A DNA stretch of 64,000 bases, taken from the NCBI RefSeq assembly GCF_030272615.1, contig NC_081414.1, forward strand, positions 763,757,413 through 763,821,412, in the 5' to 3' direction. This document shows positions 47,061 through 58,016 of the stretch, piece after piece. Every line of letters begins with the position of its first letter. The first letter of the stretch is position 1. The notes under the pieces were generated by a model. The model had not been told where the DNA came from. It searched no databases and saw nothing but the letters and a program-made list of their open reading frames with translations. This stretch comes from Cryptomeria japonica (taxonomy: Eukaryota; Streptophyta; Pinopsida; Cupressales; Cupressaceae). The translations under genes were made by a program, and so were the position numbers.

Positions 47061-47066
47061 TTGTCA

Positions 47067-47855
47067 ATGGATGGTAAGAAGGTTTTAAGAGACAAAAAAT
47101 TGTCAGAGGAAGTAATGCTAAAATTTCCTAAAGGAAAAGAGGCAAAATGTTTGGTGAGGAAGCCAAAGAACACCTTTGAAATGGGCTCCATCAAACCTCT
47201 TTGGGTGGCTGACCATAAGTTAGTTATGTGGTATTTCTCCCTTGATGGTTGCTATACTAATATTTTTAGGCATCATTTTGTGTTGGTTAACCTTTTTAGA
47301 CACAATGATAGGATCTCATTTCCATTTTATCTCGTGTCTTCCTTGAATGAGGGTATTATAGAAAACAAGAAGAACCCAAAAAACCCTATCTTACATTATG
47401 ACCTTATAATGTTGGTTATGAATCACATTAAGTCTCTGACCTCCCCTTCTAAAAGTAAGCCTAAGATTAATGAGGAATCTACCCCCTCACAAGATAAGGA
47501 ATCAAAATATTTTATGTTGGAGGATGAGGGGTTGGATATTAAGGAAGACTCTAAGACTAGGGTTGCGGTCAAAAGGGAGAAGTTGAGCTCAAGCAGACCC
47601 CTAAAGAAAGGTAAAAAGACAAAACCCTCACCTATTTTTTCCAACTCTAAGGAACATAGTGATCACCATTCATCCCCTGTGCAAGATTCTAAGGAGGGCT
47701 CTAAAGACATGGCAACTAGATCACCTTTTCCACAATATTTAATAATTTATTCTCCCCATCTTAATCAAGATTCAAAGAAGCATGATGATTACCTAGGTCC
47801 TTCTAGGGTTGTGGTGATGTATTATTTTAAATTGCATAAGACATATTTCCAATGA
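47067..47855 (+). CDS. Unrecognised ORF, about 262 codons, probably from a retroelement
   Basis: From ATG 47067 (MDGKKVLRDKKLSEEVMLKF) to a stop at 47855. The first 130 residues look folded and include GSIKPLWVADHKLVMWYFSL, CYTNIFRHHFVLVNLFRHND and SFPFYLVSSL. The remainder is Ser/Lys-rich, low in hydrophobics (KSKPKINEES, a KKGKKTKPSP patch), likely disordered and nucleic-acid binding. Past the stop, coding-like sequence continues in broken frames to about 48100, so the ORF is probably truncated. The region ends with T-rich sequence and AATAAAAAAC (48432-48441), like the 3' end of a retroposed transcript. I do not recognise the family. Its style (folded head, charged tail) parallels the accessory ORFs at 245-10160 and 58939-61640, but no sequence similarity is obvious by eye. 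Confidence 0.5.
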   Translation: MDGKKVLRDKKLSEEVMLKFPKGKEAKCLVRKPKNTFEMGSIKPLWVADHKLVMWYFSLDGCYTNIFRHHFVLVNLFRHNDRISFPFYLVSSLNEGIIENKKNPKNPILHYDLIMLVMNHIKSLTSPSKSKPKINEESTPSQDKESKYFMLEDEGLDIKEDSKTRVAVKREKLSSSRPLKKGKKTKPSPIFSNSKEHSDHHSSPVQDSKEGSKDMATRSPFPQYLIIYSPHLNQDSKKHDDYLGPSRVVVMYYFKLHKTYFQ

Positions 47856-48440
47856 AATTAAATAAATAAGCCTCAAGGTAAGGTCCATTCAAGATAGGTT
47901 GGATGAGGGCATGGATCACGAGGATTCTTGGATGGACAAGGAAGGCATAAATGTGGTGGCTTCCCTTCAAAAAGTAGTTATAGATGTGGCCAATTTAATC
48001 TTTGACTATGAAGGGCATATTGTAGCCTTCGAATAATGTTTACTAGTAATGTGATTAAAGGATTAGCAAGTAGCATGAGAATCTTGGTTGATAAATTCGA
48101 AAGAATGTAGCATGGTGTTAAAGAGGGCAACAGACTGTGTATGCAAACTAGATGCCATCTCAATATGACTACTAACCATTCACAAAATAAACTGTCAGAT
48201 ATCAAGAAGCTTGCTCAGGATGCTTTTGAATGTGAGGAGCAGGATGCTAAAATCCTTAATAATCCTTTTTTTTGGGTGTTGTTTGTTTGATTTGGCCAAG
48301 GGTTTTGTTGTGTCTGGAATTTTTCTTATCTTTTTTGTTGTTGTTGTGCCTATGTTGTTTGTTGATATTCTGCTGATGGCGGTGTTTTGTATATAGGGTT
48401 TTAGGTCCCTTTGAAACATGTTTGATCCTTTAATAAAAAA

Positions 48441-49600
48441 CAAGATAGTTTTGCATAGACTAGTATTGGAACAAAATTCAAGACTATTGAAATCAAATCC
48501 TTAAAATAATCATAGTATCTATGAATATGATATTGGATGCTACAAGATCAAGGTGCACAAAGATTCAAACAATCAAAGGTGAAAAAATTTCTAGTAATAG
48601 AACATTAAAGAGGATAGTGTCATGCTAAAGGACCAAACACAATAAGATAGAGATTACTAAAAAGGATCATTGCAAGGTTAGGAAAAAATAGGAAAGATGA
48701 AGAGGCCATAAATGAGTAATACACTGATAGTTTTAGGCACTAAAAGTTTTCCTATGTCATCCAAAGGAGTTTTAATCATCCCAAATTCATCACACGCATT
48801 ATCTATCATCATGAAAGTGGCATTCAAATCAACAAGGGCTAGTTGTAGAGGATTAAATAGGTAGTTAGGAAGAGTTGGAGCAATTTGTAAACATCTAGAA
48901 GTGGATACAACAATTGCAAGACTTTAGGGGATCAAAGAGTATAAGTAGGAGCCAAAAGAGGGGAAAGAGGTAGAGGAAGTCTTCTTGGGCCAAAAGCGGT
49001 TTTATTCAAGAAGTCAAGGCAAGATAATGGTGTTTACTATTAAAAAATTTGTTTCTAGGTTCTAGGATATCGTTTAAATAATAAAATGGGATACCTATAA
49101 TAGGAATAATAAGGTTATTTTTAGTCTTACACCATGTATTATAACTCACAAAATTCAATACATTATTGAATTAGGATTGTAAAGTCTTATTTTTTGAAAA
49201 ATACATCTTCTCATATTTGTACTCATTTTTATATTTCTTAATCAATAAAATCGAGCTATTTTAAGTTTTAAAGAGTTGTTTACTATAAAAATTCCTTCAA
49301 ATGTTTGGCGTATTCTTGTGATAAGAACATTTCTAGCTCCTCTTGTGATAAGAACATTTCTACTTCCTCCTAGACTTATAAGTTAACATTTAAAATTAAA
49401 ACACCACATTTCAAACCATGACTAAGATACAGCTGTTTTCACTCGTGAAACAAAGGTAGTTTAATGATCTAGAGGAGTTCTGGTTTGATTCTTCAATGAA
49501 ATTAACTCCATGAAACAAAGCATTTATAATATACCGACATCCAAACGATACCCAGTATCCAAACCCTAAGAAAAAATTGTTAACCATTTAAACTTCCTGG
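48441..49600. other. No recognisable gene
   Basis: AT-rich, with a short duplicated phrase (CTTGTGATAAGAACATTTCTA at about 49316 and 49344). No frame with a domain. Confidence 0.4.
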
Positions 49601-49608
49601 CTCACAGA

Positions 49609-50112
49609 TCAGTGGAAGGAACTTATGTCAAATGTGGAAAAATCAGCGAGCCCAAGTTGGCACCACGAAATAGGATGCCGTGGTTTCTTTACTAACATTT
49701 TCCAACGCACTGATAAATAATCTGTGATAAGCTGAAATATCTGAATCTCCCAGAGCGATATTCCATTTACCTGTACTGGCACTGCTACTCCCAAAAGAAA
49801 CGGCCACTTCAATACAGACACACAATACAGTGGGAACCCATTTTCATCTTCTAGGGTTTCCACTCCTTCTGGCAAGGGCAACACTTTCGTCAACAAACAA
49901 TATTTCATCAATTCAACACTCTTTTCTTGATCAATAATTGGACGGAGGAATTCCCAACAGTGTATTAAGTTATACCACTCTTTGCTAACTCTGCTAAAAC
50001 TTAAAAGAGTTTGGAGTGGAAGGAGAGACAGAATGCATGTGTCAAGTACGTGCTCTGGTATCAATTCCCACGACATCTCTTCACCTCTCTCATATTCCTG
50101 CTCTTTTTCCAT
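49609..50112 (-). CDS. F-box-like protein, intact
   Basis: 167 codons in one exon from ATG 50112 to the stop at 49609. After a charged head (MEKEQEYERGEEM), residues about 14-55 read SWELIPEHVLDTCILSLLPL, then LSFSRVSKEWYNLIHCWEFL, a recognisable F-box: LPxHVLxxIL-type start and the SRVSKxWxxLI core. The rest (KVLPLPEGVETLEDENGF, then IFQLITDYLSVRW) is shared with the pseudogene at 32966-33526 and has no repeats. F-box proteins bind SKP1 and recruit targets to SCF ubiquitin ligases. The protein is far shorter than usual, so it may be a truncated or fast-evolving family member. Intronless, AT-rich surroundings; expression cannot be judged. Confidence 0.75.
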   Translation of the reverse strand: MEKEQEYERGEEMSWELIPEHVLDTCILSLLPLQTLLSFSRVSKEWYNLIHCWEFLRPIIDQEKSVELMKYCLLTKVLPLPEGVETLEDENGFPLYCVSVLKWPFLLGVAVPVQVNGISLWEIQIFQLITDYLSVRWKMLVKKPRHPISWCQLGLADFSTFDISSFH

Positions 50113-50255
50113 CTATACAACTCAATTGTGATCTGAGAACCAGAGAAGATAATTGCCCTGAGATCAAAATGATCATATGTGGAATAGCTTACTGTGAACA
50201 TCGAGGGAGTTGGTGTTTGTTTTTATATGTGGTTATTGTAAAACAGACCACTTAA

Positions 50256-50786
50256 TTTGGGGCTGCTCTTCTCATCAAACTCTTACTATTTTTATGCTTA
50301 ATTATGATTAAGCCGACATGATTTTGCATTTCTGTTTGTCAAACTCAATTATTGTAACTATAATGAAGGTGTTTATCTAATTATCTTAAAAATATATATT
50401 TATCTAATTAATTTATTTTCAAATAATTCATTTATCTAATTTAAACGAAAAATATAATTAAAATTTAATATTATTTAATATTTTTTCTTATTAATATTGA
50501 GATATATTCTACAATGACAACAAAAAAATCTAATGAGTCTAGTGTGCAAAGTCTTCCCTTTCACCTTAGATTTAACATGTATTAATATATCATAATATTA
50601 ATATTAAATTAGTATTGATATCTTAAATATATTTATTTAAAAAAATAATTAGAACTATTTTATATCTTAGAATTTATTTTACTTAGTTGAAACTATTTTA
50701 TTTGTTACATGTTTTTCAAAATATAATGTGAAACTATTTTTTTCTACATATATTTTAAAATATTATGTTTATTATTAAATATTAAT
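50256..50786. other. No gene; very AT-rich
   Basis: Upstream region of the F-box gene and A/T-only stretches; nothing supported. Confidence 0.45.
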
Positions 50787-50803
50787 ATTTTGATATGTAA
50801 ATG
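50787..50803. repeat. Possible target duplication, left of DUF4283-type retrocopy
   Basis: ATTTTGATATGTAAATG matches 52352-52368 (ATTTTGATGTGTAAATG) at 16 of 17 bases. The right copy is about 30 bases past the A-run, so the pairing is tentative. Confidence 0.35.
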
Positions 50804-52320
50804 TAAAATTTTAGATATGAAGGAGCAAATCTCTCATGCCCTAACCCTACTCGGATGTCTCTACGCTGTCAACATTATGTGCATTCCATGAAATCTTCTT
50901 CTCGGATTGCCCTGGGGTGCGATGTTTCTTCCAATCAATCTAGGACGAGGCTTCTTCAGATTCGGCCTCATGTATTGCTGGGCTATCTACTGTGATGGCT
51001 CCACCGGTGCTAAGGGTTTTGGTACAAATGTTTTTCCCGGATCTCATGCAAACGACGGAAGTATTGCTCGTCTTTTGGATTCAGATCCTTCTACTTCAGC
51101 CAAGAGCCCGGCAGACGCTACCTCAAATCTCGAGCACAGTAAGCCCCCTCTACCTTCTGTGGATCTGGGGGATTATGCTGATGAATTTGAGGATGCCCAT
51201 AAAAAGCACTCCCTTCTTTGTTGATTTCATAATTTTTGGCCCAGTCTGATGGAATTAAACAAATAGATCAAATGTGGCAACCCATTCTTGATGGTGAGCT
51301 CTGTATTGGCCTTGTTCAAAATGTTTTTTCTATGGGATTTGCCAACTTCCTAAAGACAGAGACATGTTGTTGCAGAAGGGCCCATGGATGTGGGATAATT
51401 CCATCCTGTACATGAAACCCTGGTTCCTTGATTTTGATCATTTTTCTAAAATCTTAACTGCAGCCCTAATTTGGATGCATCTTCCTAATCTCCCTTAGCA
51501 TTTCTGGGGATCTCCTTGTTTGTCTTCTATTGGGAATTCCTTTGGCAAGTTTGTTTCCGGGCCTACATCCTCCAACTCTCTTTCTGCTTTCATTGTCCAA
51601 TCATCCTTCACATTTGCTCGCATCTTGGTTGTAATGGATTTGTACAAGCCTTTATCTGCTGAAATTGAAATCAAAACCAGAGATAAGGTTTAGAAACAAT
51701 AGATTGACTATGAAGGAATTCCATTTAGATGTCTCAGATTTTATTGCATTAGAATGCAGCAAAATCTCTTTTGATCCCAAGAGGAGGGGCACATGGTCAG
51801 TTGGGACAAAACGAAGCCACCAACATATTTTTCCAGCTAATAAGAACATTCCTATCACTATGCAGGCTTCAAAGTCTTCTGACATGGTTTCTGCCCTGAC
51901 AAGCACTTCTTGCAATACAGTACCTATCATGGCCTCTCCCCTTGTGGCAGATCCTCCACCATGCAAAATTGCAGTGGCTGATGACTTTCGGGGGGAGGCC
52001 ACCAATCAGTGGACAACGATTTCTTAAGATACACCCCAACCTCGCAATAATGGTGGTGATGCGAACAAGTGGCACACAGTGCAGAAATAGAAGAACACCA
52101 CCAAATGTGTGACAGTTTGCAACCAGGTGCAGCTTCGGTCTCACACCAAATCGGTTGCCACAACCAAAGAGGGTGGATCTTGTGGTTCTTCTAGTAGTAG
52201 CAGTAGAGTAGTCTTTGTTTCTGAGAGTGGCTGTAGAAACCAGTAGATAGAATTTTGGATTGGCCTCTTTTGGCCAATGGATTATTAATTCATTGTAAAT
52301 TTTATATTATTAAAAAAAAA
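50804..52320 (+). pseudogene. DUF4283/zinc-knuckle type ORF, probable retroposed copy
   Basis: The plus-strand reading, through several frames, includes MLLQKGPWMWDNSILYMKPW (about 51362-51421), then LIWMHLPNLP, a stop, HFWGSP and SIGNSFGKFVSG, FARILVVMDLYKPLSAEIEI and IDYEGIPFRC (about 51700-51730). This order is that of DUF4283, found in plant LINE ORF1 proteins and in plant genes derived from them; a CCHC knuckle normally follows IPFRC, but here only the first Cys is clear. An A-run (TTAAAAAAAAA, about 52311-52320) ends the unit. Stops and frameshifts are numerous. No intron is evident. Either a LINE ORF1 remnant or a processed copy. Confidence 0.65.
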
Positions 52321-52368
52321 TTGTAGTTTTGATTGTGATTTATCTGTGTGCATTTTGATGTGTAAATG

Positions 52369-55130
52369 GTTGTCAAATTTAAACCAAAAGAGGATAGTCT
52401 TCGTTAACACACTACACTATTAAACTCCATTCTTTGATACAATTGTAGAATAAATATACATGGTTTAAATATATATGTCTATAAATTCATGGTTTCATAG
52501 ACATTTCAAGGGACTTTACTAAGGTGAGATCATCTATGACACCCACCCTTTGAGAACCTAGGAGTATCTCCCATCATTATCATGAAACAATAGTAATGGA
52601 CTCTATTATTTGTAGCATAGATAATTGATTAAGAATAGCTAGCGGTATTCATGGCATCTATGTGTTCTAGTAATGAATAGCACTTGGAATATATATTGAT
52701 TCTATGTCTAACTTAATTTTATAATTGGCGATTTTGATGTCCTTCCGTGTTGAGGAATTAGGACCATGTAACCCATAGATATGTTGATTGATGAATGCAT
52801 TGCTATTACATGAACAAAAGCATCTTATAGAGTGGTCATCTAGAAATGGTCACATTTTGATGTATTGCTTCTTCATGATCTAAACATTTTGATGTGTTCT
52901 ATGATAGTTATACTATGATATTGATGATGTTATTCCATGAGTAGCTTAATAATTATGTATTTTGTAATTTGCTATGAAAATTAATCAATACTTAGGAGGG
53001 ATATGTTTATTTGGTGGATGATACCAATCTTAGGGATTGTTAGAAATTCTTACTTGGAATGTAGTGTGTAACACAATTTTGTTATCTATGGTGCACACAT
53101 TTTTATATGGGTTGACATGGGAGCTTATTTAACATATGAATCGGGATAACTAATCCAAATTTGATCACAGAAGGAAATATTTAGTCAAATTAGATAGATG
53201 TGGTTTATGTGAATGTTGCTTGGTTGATTATTTTTGCTTCATCTATTTTACTTTCACAGTGAACTAATGTTCAAATTCAAGTGTGGAGGTATCTATGGCC
53301 AATGGGATGGGGAGGCTAGCTTGGTGACTCTGTGATGAAACTCATATCACTAACCTAGCCTATATGGAGAGCCTAAGGCCATTCATTGTGTTAGTGTTGT
53401 GAGGTGTAATGTGTATAAAGTAATTTTAAATGTGGCATCAGTTTAGTGTATGTTAGATGTTTAGATGCGATGTGTAATTGATGATGTGTGTGTTTAATTA
53501 TGACATGTCAAATATGTTTAGTAAGGAAAGTGACATTTTCATTATGTTATGTAGTATTTGCCTTATGTTTGTATTCATTTACTAGTCATCTTCACCGTTT
53601 TTATGCATTTTTAAGACCCTGGGCCATAGGACTAGGGATTGGGAGTGTTTTGGAAGCATTAAAATTGATTCATTTTGTGTTTTACTCCTTTTACTTGGCA
53701 TTTTTCATTAGTGACAGATTTGACCATGCATGGAGGGGGTGTGGGAAGTGTGAAAGGGTGGGGGATGCATGGTAGCATCAAAATAGATCATGAGAATGGT
53801 ATGAGGAAGGGGAGAGATCTCACACATGTGTGAGAAAAGTAGTTATGGTTCCAAGAATCAAGTGTGATAGTGACATGTGAGGGACCTTCTACATAATTCA
53901 AAATATGAGAGAAAACATAAGCCCTCCAAGAGGACAAAATCCTTCGCTTGCTAGTTTTTGGATGTTCATTTCTTAGAATTAAGGAAAGAAGGAAGAAAGG
54001 AGGCCAAGTTTGAGAGGGAGATCTCCATGGAGAGAGATACTTGGAGCTACAACGATCTTCTCCAAGTGAAGGAGAAGAACCTAGGTAGTCCACTTGTTTG
54101 CCCCAGTCCTATTGTTGTTGTGATCTTTCATCCATTTATGTTCTTAATATGGTAATGTAGTGGTCATTGTATTCTAAAGGCTGGTTTATGTAATCCATTT
54201 GTGATATCATGTTGTGTTGGATGGGATATTAGGTTGGAGATTAATTCACTTAGCAAGGAATTCTTTCCAAGTGTTGGAGTTGTGATAGTATGAGGCATTG
54301 TGGGGAGTATTCTAGGCTAGGTATGAGTACCCGCATATTTGTAGAAAGAAAATTGTAAAGGGTAAAAGTACCCCTGTTAATTATGAAGGAGGTTCTATTG
54401 GGTAAGAGTACCCACATGTTGTGGAGAGTTATATGCATGTGCTTGCTAGTTGGGGTGTTGTGGTTTTGGGTTTGTGGGGTTGGCATTGATGAAAAGATGG
54501 TTATGAAGGGGGACTAAATTTTTACAGCTAAATATGAGCCTAGGTTTCACTCCCACAAGTGTGTTCCTCTAATTTCTCTTCTGAGGTTCTAATGAGAAAT
54601 CTTGTGTATAGTTTTCCTCAGCTCGTTTGTAGCTGCAATTTGGTCATTTGTGTTTTTCCCCTTGTCGAGATGTCTATGTAAGACAATGTTTTGTTGGAAA
54701 GCTTGTGTGACCTAGCCACCTTTCTACCTCCCAAAACTCGGGGTTGGAATTCTCTTTAGTATTACTATTGAAAGGTGAACGGACTCTCCATTAATCATAA
54801 AATAAATATTTTTGCCTATGTGCATGTAGGCTTAATGGTTTCAAAATAGTGCTTGAACAAGTTATTAAGGGGAGGTATATAAGACTATTGTGTGTCTATT
54901 TTATTATAGCCTTGATCTACAAGAGTGATAGAGATAAACTTGTTATGCATTAATTGACTTTTCTTTTTAGAATTTATATGTAAGTGTACCTATTAAGCAG
55001 AGTATGTCCTATGTGGTTTTAAGGTAACACGGATGTGAAAAATAAGAAGGCAACATGTATATCTATTTTGGTGTCAAGTATGTTATGGTAACCACTAATG
55101 TTTTAATTTTTTGTTAAATAATGTATACAT
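52369..55130. other. No recognisable gene
   Basis: About 2.8 kb. Short frames (53488-53775 plus, 53788-54093 minus) lack domains. The phrase GTACCC with GAG/AAG before it occurs three times near 54330-54413. Probably old element sequence, but no ends or primer sites are visible. Confidence 0.4.
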
Positions 55131-55132
55131 AT

Positions 55133-55154
55133 CCTAAACCCTAAACCCTAAACC
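55133..55154. repeat. Short perfect telomere-type repeat
   Basis: Three tandem CCTAAAC units on the plus strand, the plant telomere motif CCCTAAA, with no degeneracy. Confidence 0.7.
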
Positions 55155-55433
55155 ACTAATAGCTTTTACTAGATTAGATTTAATATGGAAGCCTTACTGA
55201 ACTTGATGTAAGAAGCTCTAGAAATTGTCTGAAAGGGAAAGTAGTTCTGTCATAGTTTTTAGTATTGTATAGCAATGTATTCTTACTGTGGAAATGGCAT
55301 GTTTGTCTCCTTATAGTATTGCATTACATATGAATTAATAACTTCATTGAGACTAGGCTAGTATCAAAGGAAATAACATACTCTCCATAAATAACCATTC
55401 ATGTAGAGTCTTTTGTGTAAGACAGATCTGATA

Positions 55434-56153
55434 CCTGGAGTAAACTTAGAGTGGGGGGGTGAATCAGTTTACCATCAGAAATTAAAACTAACAAATATAA
55501 AAATCATTAAATTGGAGCATAAAGAAACCAACACAATGAAGGATTGAACATGAAAGAACAGTACACACAACACCAATATTTTGACATTGAAAACCCGGTA
55601 AAGGGAAAAACCAAGGTGGGAAACCCTACCCATAATTAGATAATACTTGTGCAACAATATGTGAAATTACAATGGGGATGGCACTTCAATCAGGCTAACT
55701 GCCTAGAGCTCACTTCTCATCACAAAAATAAGTCCCACTGACTTACAAAAATATCGGACTACAATCCGAAAAGAATGAACTGTGAAAGTAGCATCTCCTA
55801 ATGCTTGATACAATTCTGGTTAAGCACAAATGTTTGTCCTACAATACAAAAACCTTCACCGAATGATATATCACTTGTTCGTACATAAAGCTTCCTCTAA
55901 TAATGCATACATAACCATCGATCTCATCCATGTATCGATATCCAAATCACACGAATAAGTCACCTATAAATATAGATCATCAACCTTATTGACAAGGTCA
56001 AATAAACCCTAAACCCATAAACCCATAATAACAAAAATTACATTGCATGGTATCACCGGACCAATATTATGATTTAAATTATATAGCATGGACCTAAATC
56101 AACTAACCAGACAATTCCATCTATTGTAAATTTTGCTAAGACCAAAATCCAAC
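55434..56153 (-). repeat. Truncated LTR related to copia-2
   Basis: Collinear with the first two thirds of 26092-27291: GTGGGGGGGTGAATCAG, the ACACAACACCAATATTTT block, AAAACCCGGTAAAG, CATCTCCTAATGCTTGATA and others. CTGATACC at 55428-55435 looks like the remnant of a primer site, so this was the 5' LTR of a minus-strand element. The distal third is missing and the sequence passes abruptly into a gypsy gag at about 56155. No internal copia sequence remains to the left. Confidence 0.75.
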
Positions 56154-56158
56154 ATGTT

Positions 56159-57905
56159 TCACGTAGGAGAAAGAGAACTCACTAAATTGTTTTGGGATAT
56201 GTTGGATTTGGGAGGATTACTTGAGGAAGTATCTTTCTCTTTTACAAATTTGACCAAACAATCAAATTGATCCGGATTGGATCTCAAATATTCTACTTTA
56301 GACATTTGTACTTTAGTTTTTATAGCATGATTCATAATATTAAATGACTGAAAAGAATTCATCAAAGATTGATTAAGGTTCTCATTTTGAGAACTTGAAA
56401 CATTAGGTGCATTGGTCTTTGATGCAGGTGCTAAAGAATTAACAGGTGCAGAAAAATTTACAGCAATCGAAGGAGCATTTACATTTTTCACTTCTCATTG
56501 TCTTTAGGAATGGAGTTTTCCTTTGGTGGATTTGGTAAAGGAGTTCCACACTTAGCAATAACAACTGACAAGCATTGAGAATTATTGACTTGTGTGGAGT
56601 CATCACTCTTTGCATTGACAAACGACTATGTTGCTTGTGCTTGGAAATGGGTGAAAACTGCAAAGACATCTCCATCATACACATCTTGCACATTATCTTC
56701 TTCATACTGCATATATATGATGTTAGAGTTGCCAGCCAATTCTGCATCATCTCTTTGAAATAAATTGGCATCTTCATCACCAAATCGCGGAAGATCATTT
56801 TGTTCAGCATCATAGTAGCTTGTAGCTGAATTTTGAGGTGGTGCTTCCAATGCAAGCCTCTCCGAAGCAAGAGGTAACCTATTTTGATTGTGCGCATCAT
56901 AATTGGAAGTGTTGTTTGGATAAGTCCTTCTTGGAACATCATGTATTCCCTTGAGAGGAATTTTGATTCTTAAGTGCTAACAACTCCTTTGCTAACTTTT
57001 GAATCATAGGATCAGCAGAATTTATTGAAGAATTTAATACATCAACAATCTGACTATTCCTAAGCTTGTTAGGATCCCTTCTTATCTTACCAACAAGGAT
57101 AAGATCATCTTCAATTGATATAGCCATCTGTTGTGCAGTAGCCAAATCTGCAGGATTATTCCTATGCAAGAGAAAACTTACTTCTGGTAATTGAGCATTA
57201 ATAAAGAAACATTTTAAGTTTCTATTAGTAGGTTGAGATGTTGTTGCAATGTGATTGTACAACTTATTAAACTTTACCACAAATTCTCGCATAGGCTATT
57301 GTGGTCCTTTCTTCATTTGAGTCAATTACGGTAAGAGCACATGATCATCTTCAGCAAGCTTGAACCTTGCCTCAAACCTTGTTCTGAGGCTAGCCCAATT
57401 TGTAATGCAATTATTTGGAAGATGATAAAACCAATCAGCAGTTGCACCTTTCAAAGTTTCAATAAACAACCTCACATAAACATCTTCATGTTCAACACCG
57501 AAAACACCACATGTGATATAAAAAGGAGCGATGTTCTCATCAAGATGTTGAGCACCATCTCCCAAAAACTTAGGAAAATTATTTCTTCTACCTTTTGGAA
57601 GTTCATGTAAAGGTGTCATTAGGCTTAAAGGGCCAAACACAGTACCCGGGGCAACCATCCTTAATGGATTATATGGAGGTATTACAAAATGATTTGCAAG
57701 TGGAACAACTGCAACTTGTAAACTTGACACCTCACTTGGTATAGGAGACCATTATGCAGTAGGAGAAAAACTTTGTGTCTGTTACAAAGGAGATTGCATC
57801 GATGGAGAAGTCACAAAAAAAAAATTTTGTTGCTGCAAAAACTCAAATTTAGGATCAACAATTCGTGTTGCCCATTGTCTATGAGTGTAACTTTGATCAG
57901 CCATA
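56159..57905 (-). pseudogene. gag: Gypsy-D gag
   Basis: Starts near 57905 (MADQSYTHRQWATRIVDPKF). A stop near 57750 and others follow. The Retrotrans_gag core is clear at 57330-57600: RRNNFPKFLGDGAQHLDENI, then LFIETLKGATADWFYHLPNN and WASLRTRFEARF, then FVVKFNKLYNHI. Past a frameshift near 56940 come an acidic segment (QNDLPRFGDEDANLFQ) and then a Ser/Asn-rich tail with KVEYLRSNPDQFDCLVKFVKE near 56230-56290. No zinc knuckle is seen; many gypsy gags of this type lack one or have it later. Confidence 0.82.
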
Positions 57906-57990
57906 TTAGTACATTGAGAAAATCAACAATACAAATATTACAATGAAAAAGCACACTGCAACTCAAAAGAGAAAATATCGGTTGAACATC

Positions 57991-58010
57991 GCTCCCTAGT
58001 AGAGTCGCCA
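57991..58010 (-). other. Gypsy-D primer binding site (tRNA-Arg-like)
   Basis: The minus strand reads TGGCGACTCTACTAGGGAGC six bases inside the LTR. This resembles the TGGCGACTC...GGGA sites used by Ogre/Tat-type gypsy elements with tRNA-Arg. Confidence 0.7.
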
Positions 58011-58016
58011 AAAAAT

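Noticed and set aside
53488-54155. Candidate genes on both strands (53488-53775, 53788-54093, 53958-54155)
   Set aside because: Short frames without domains, overlapping on opposite strands, no supporting context.
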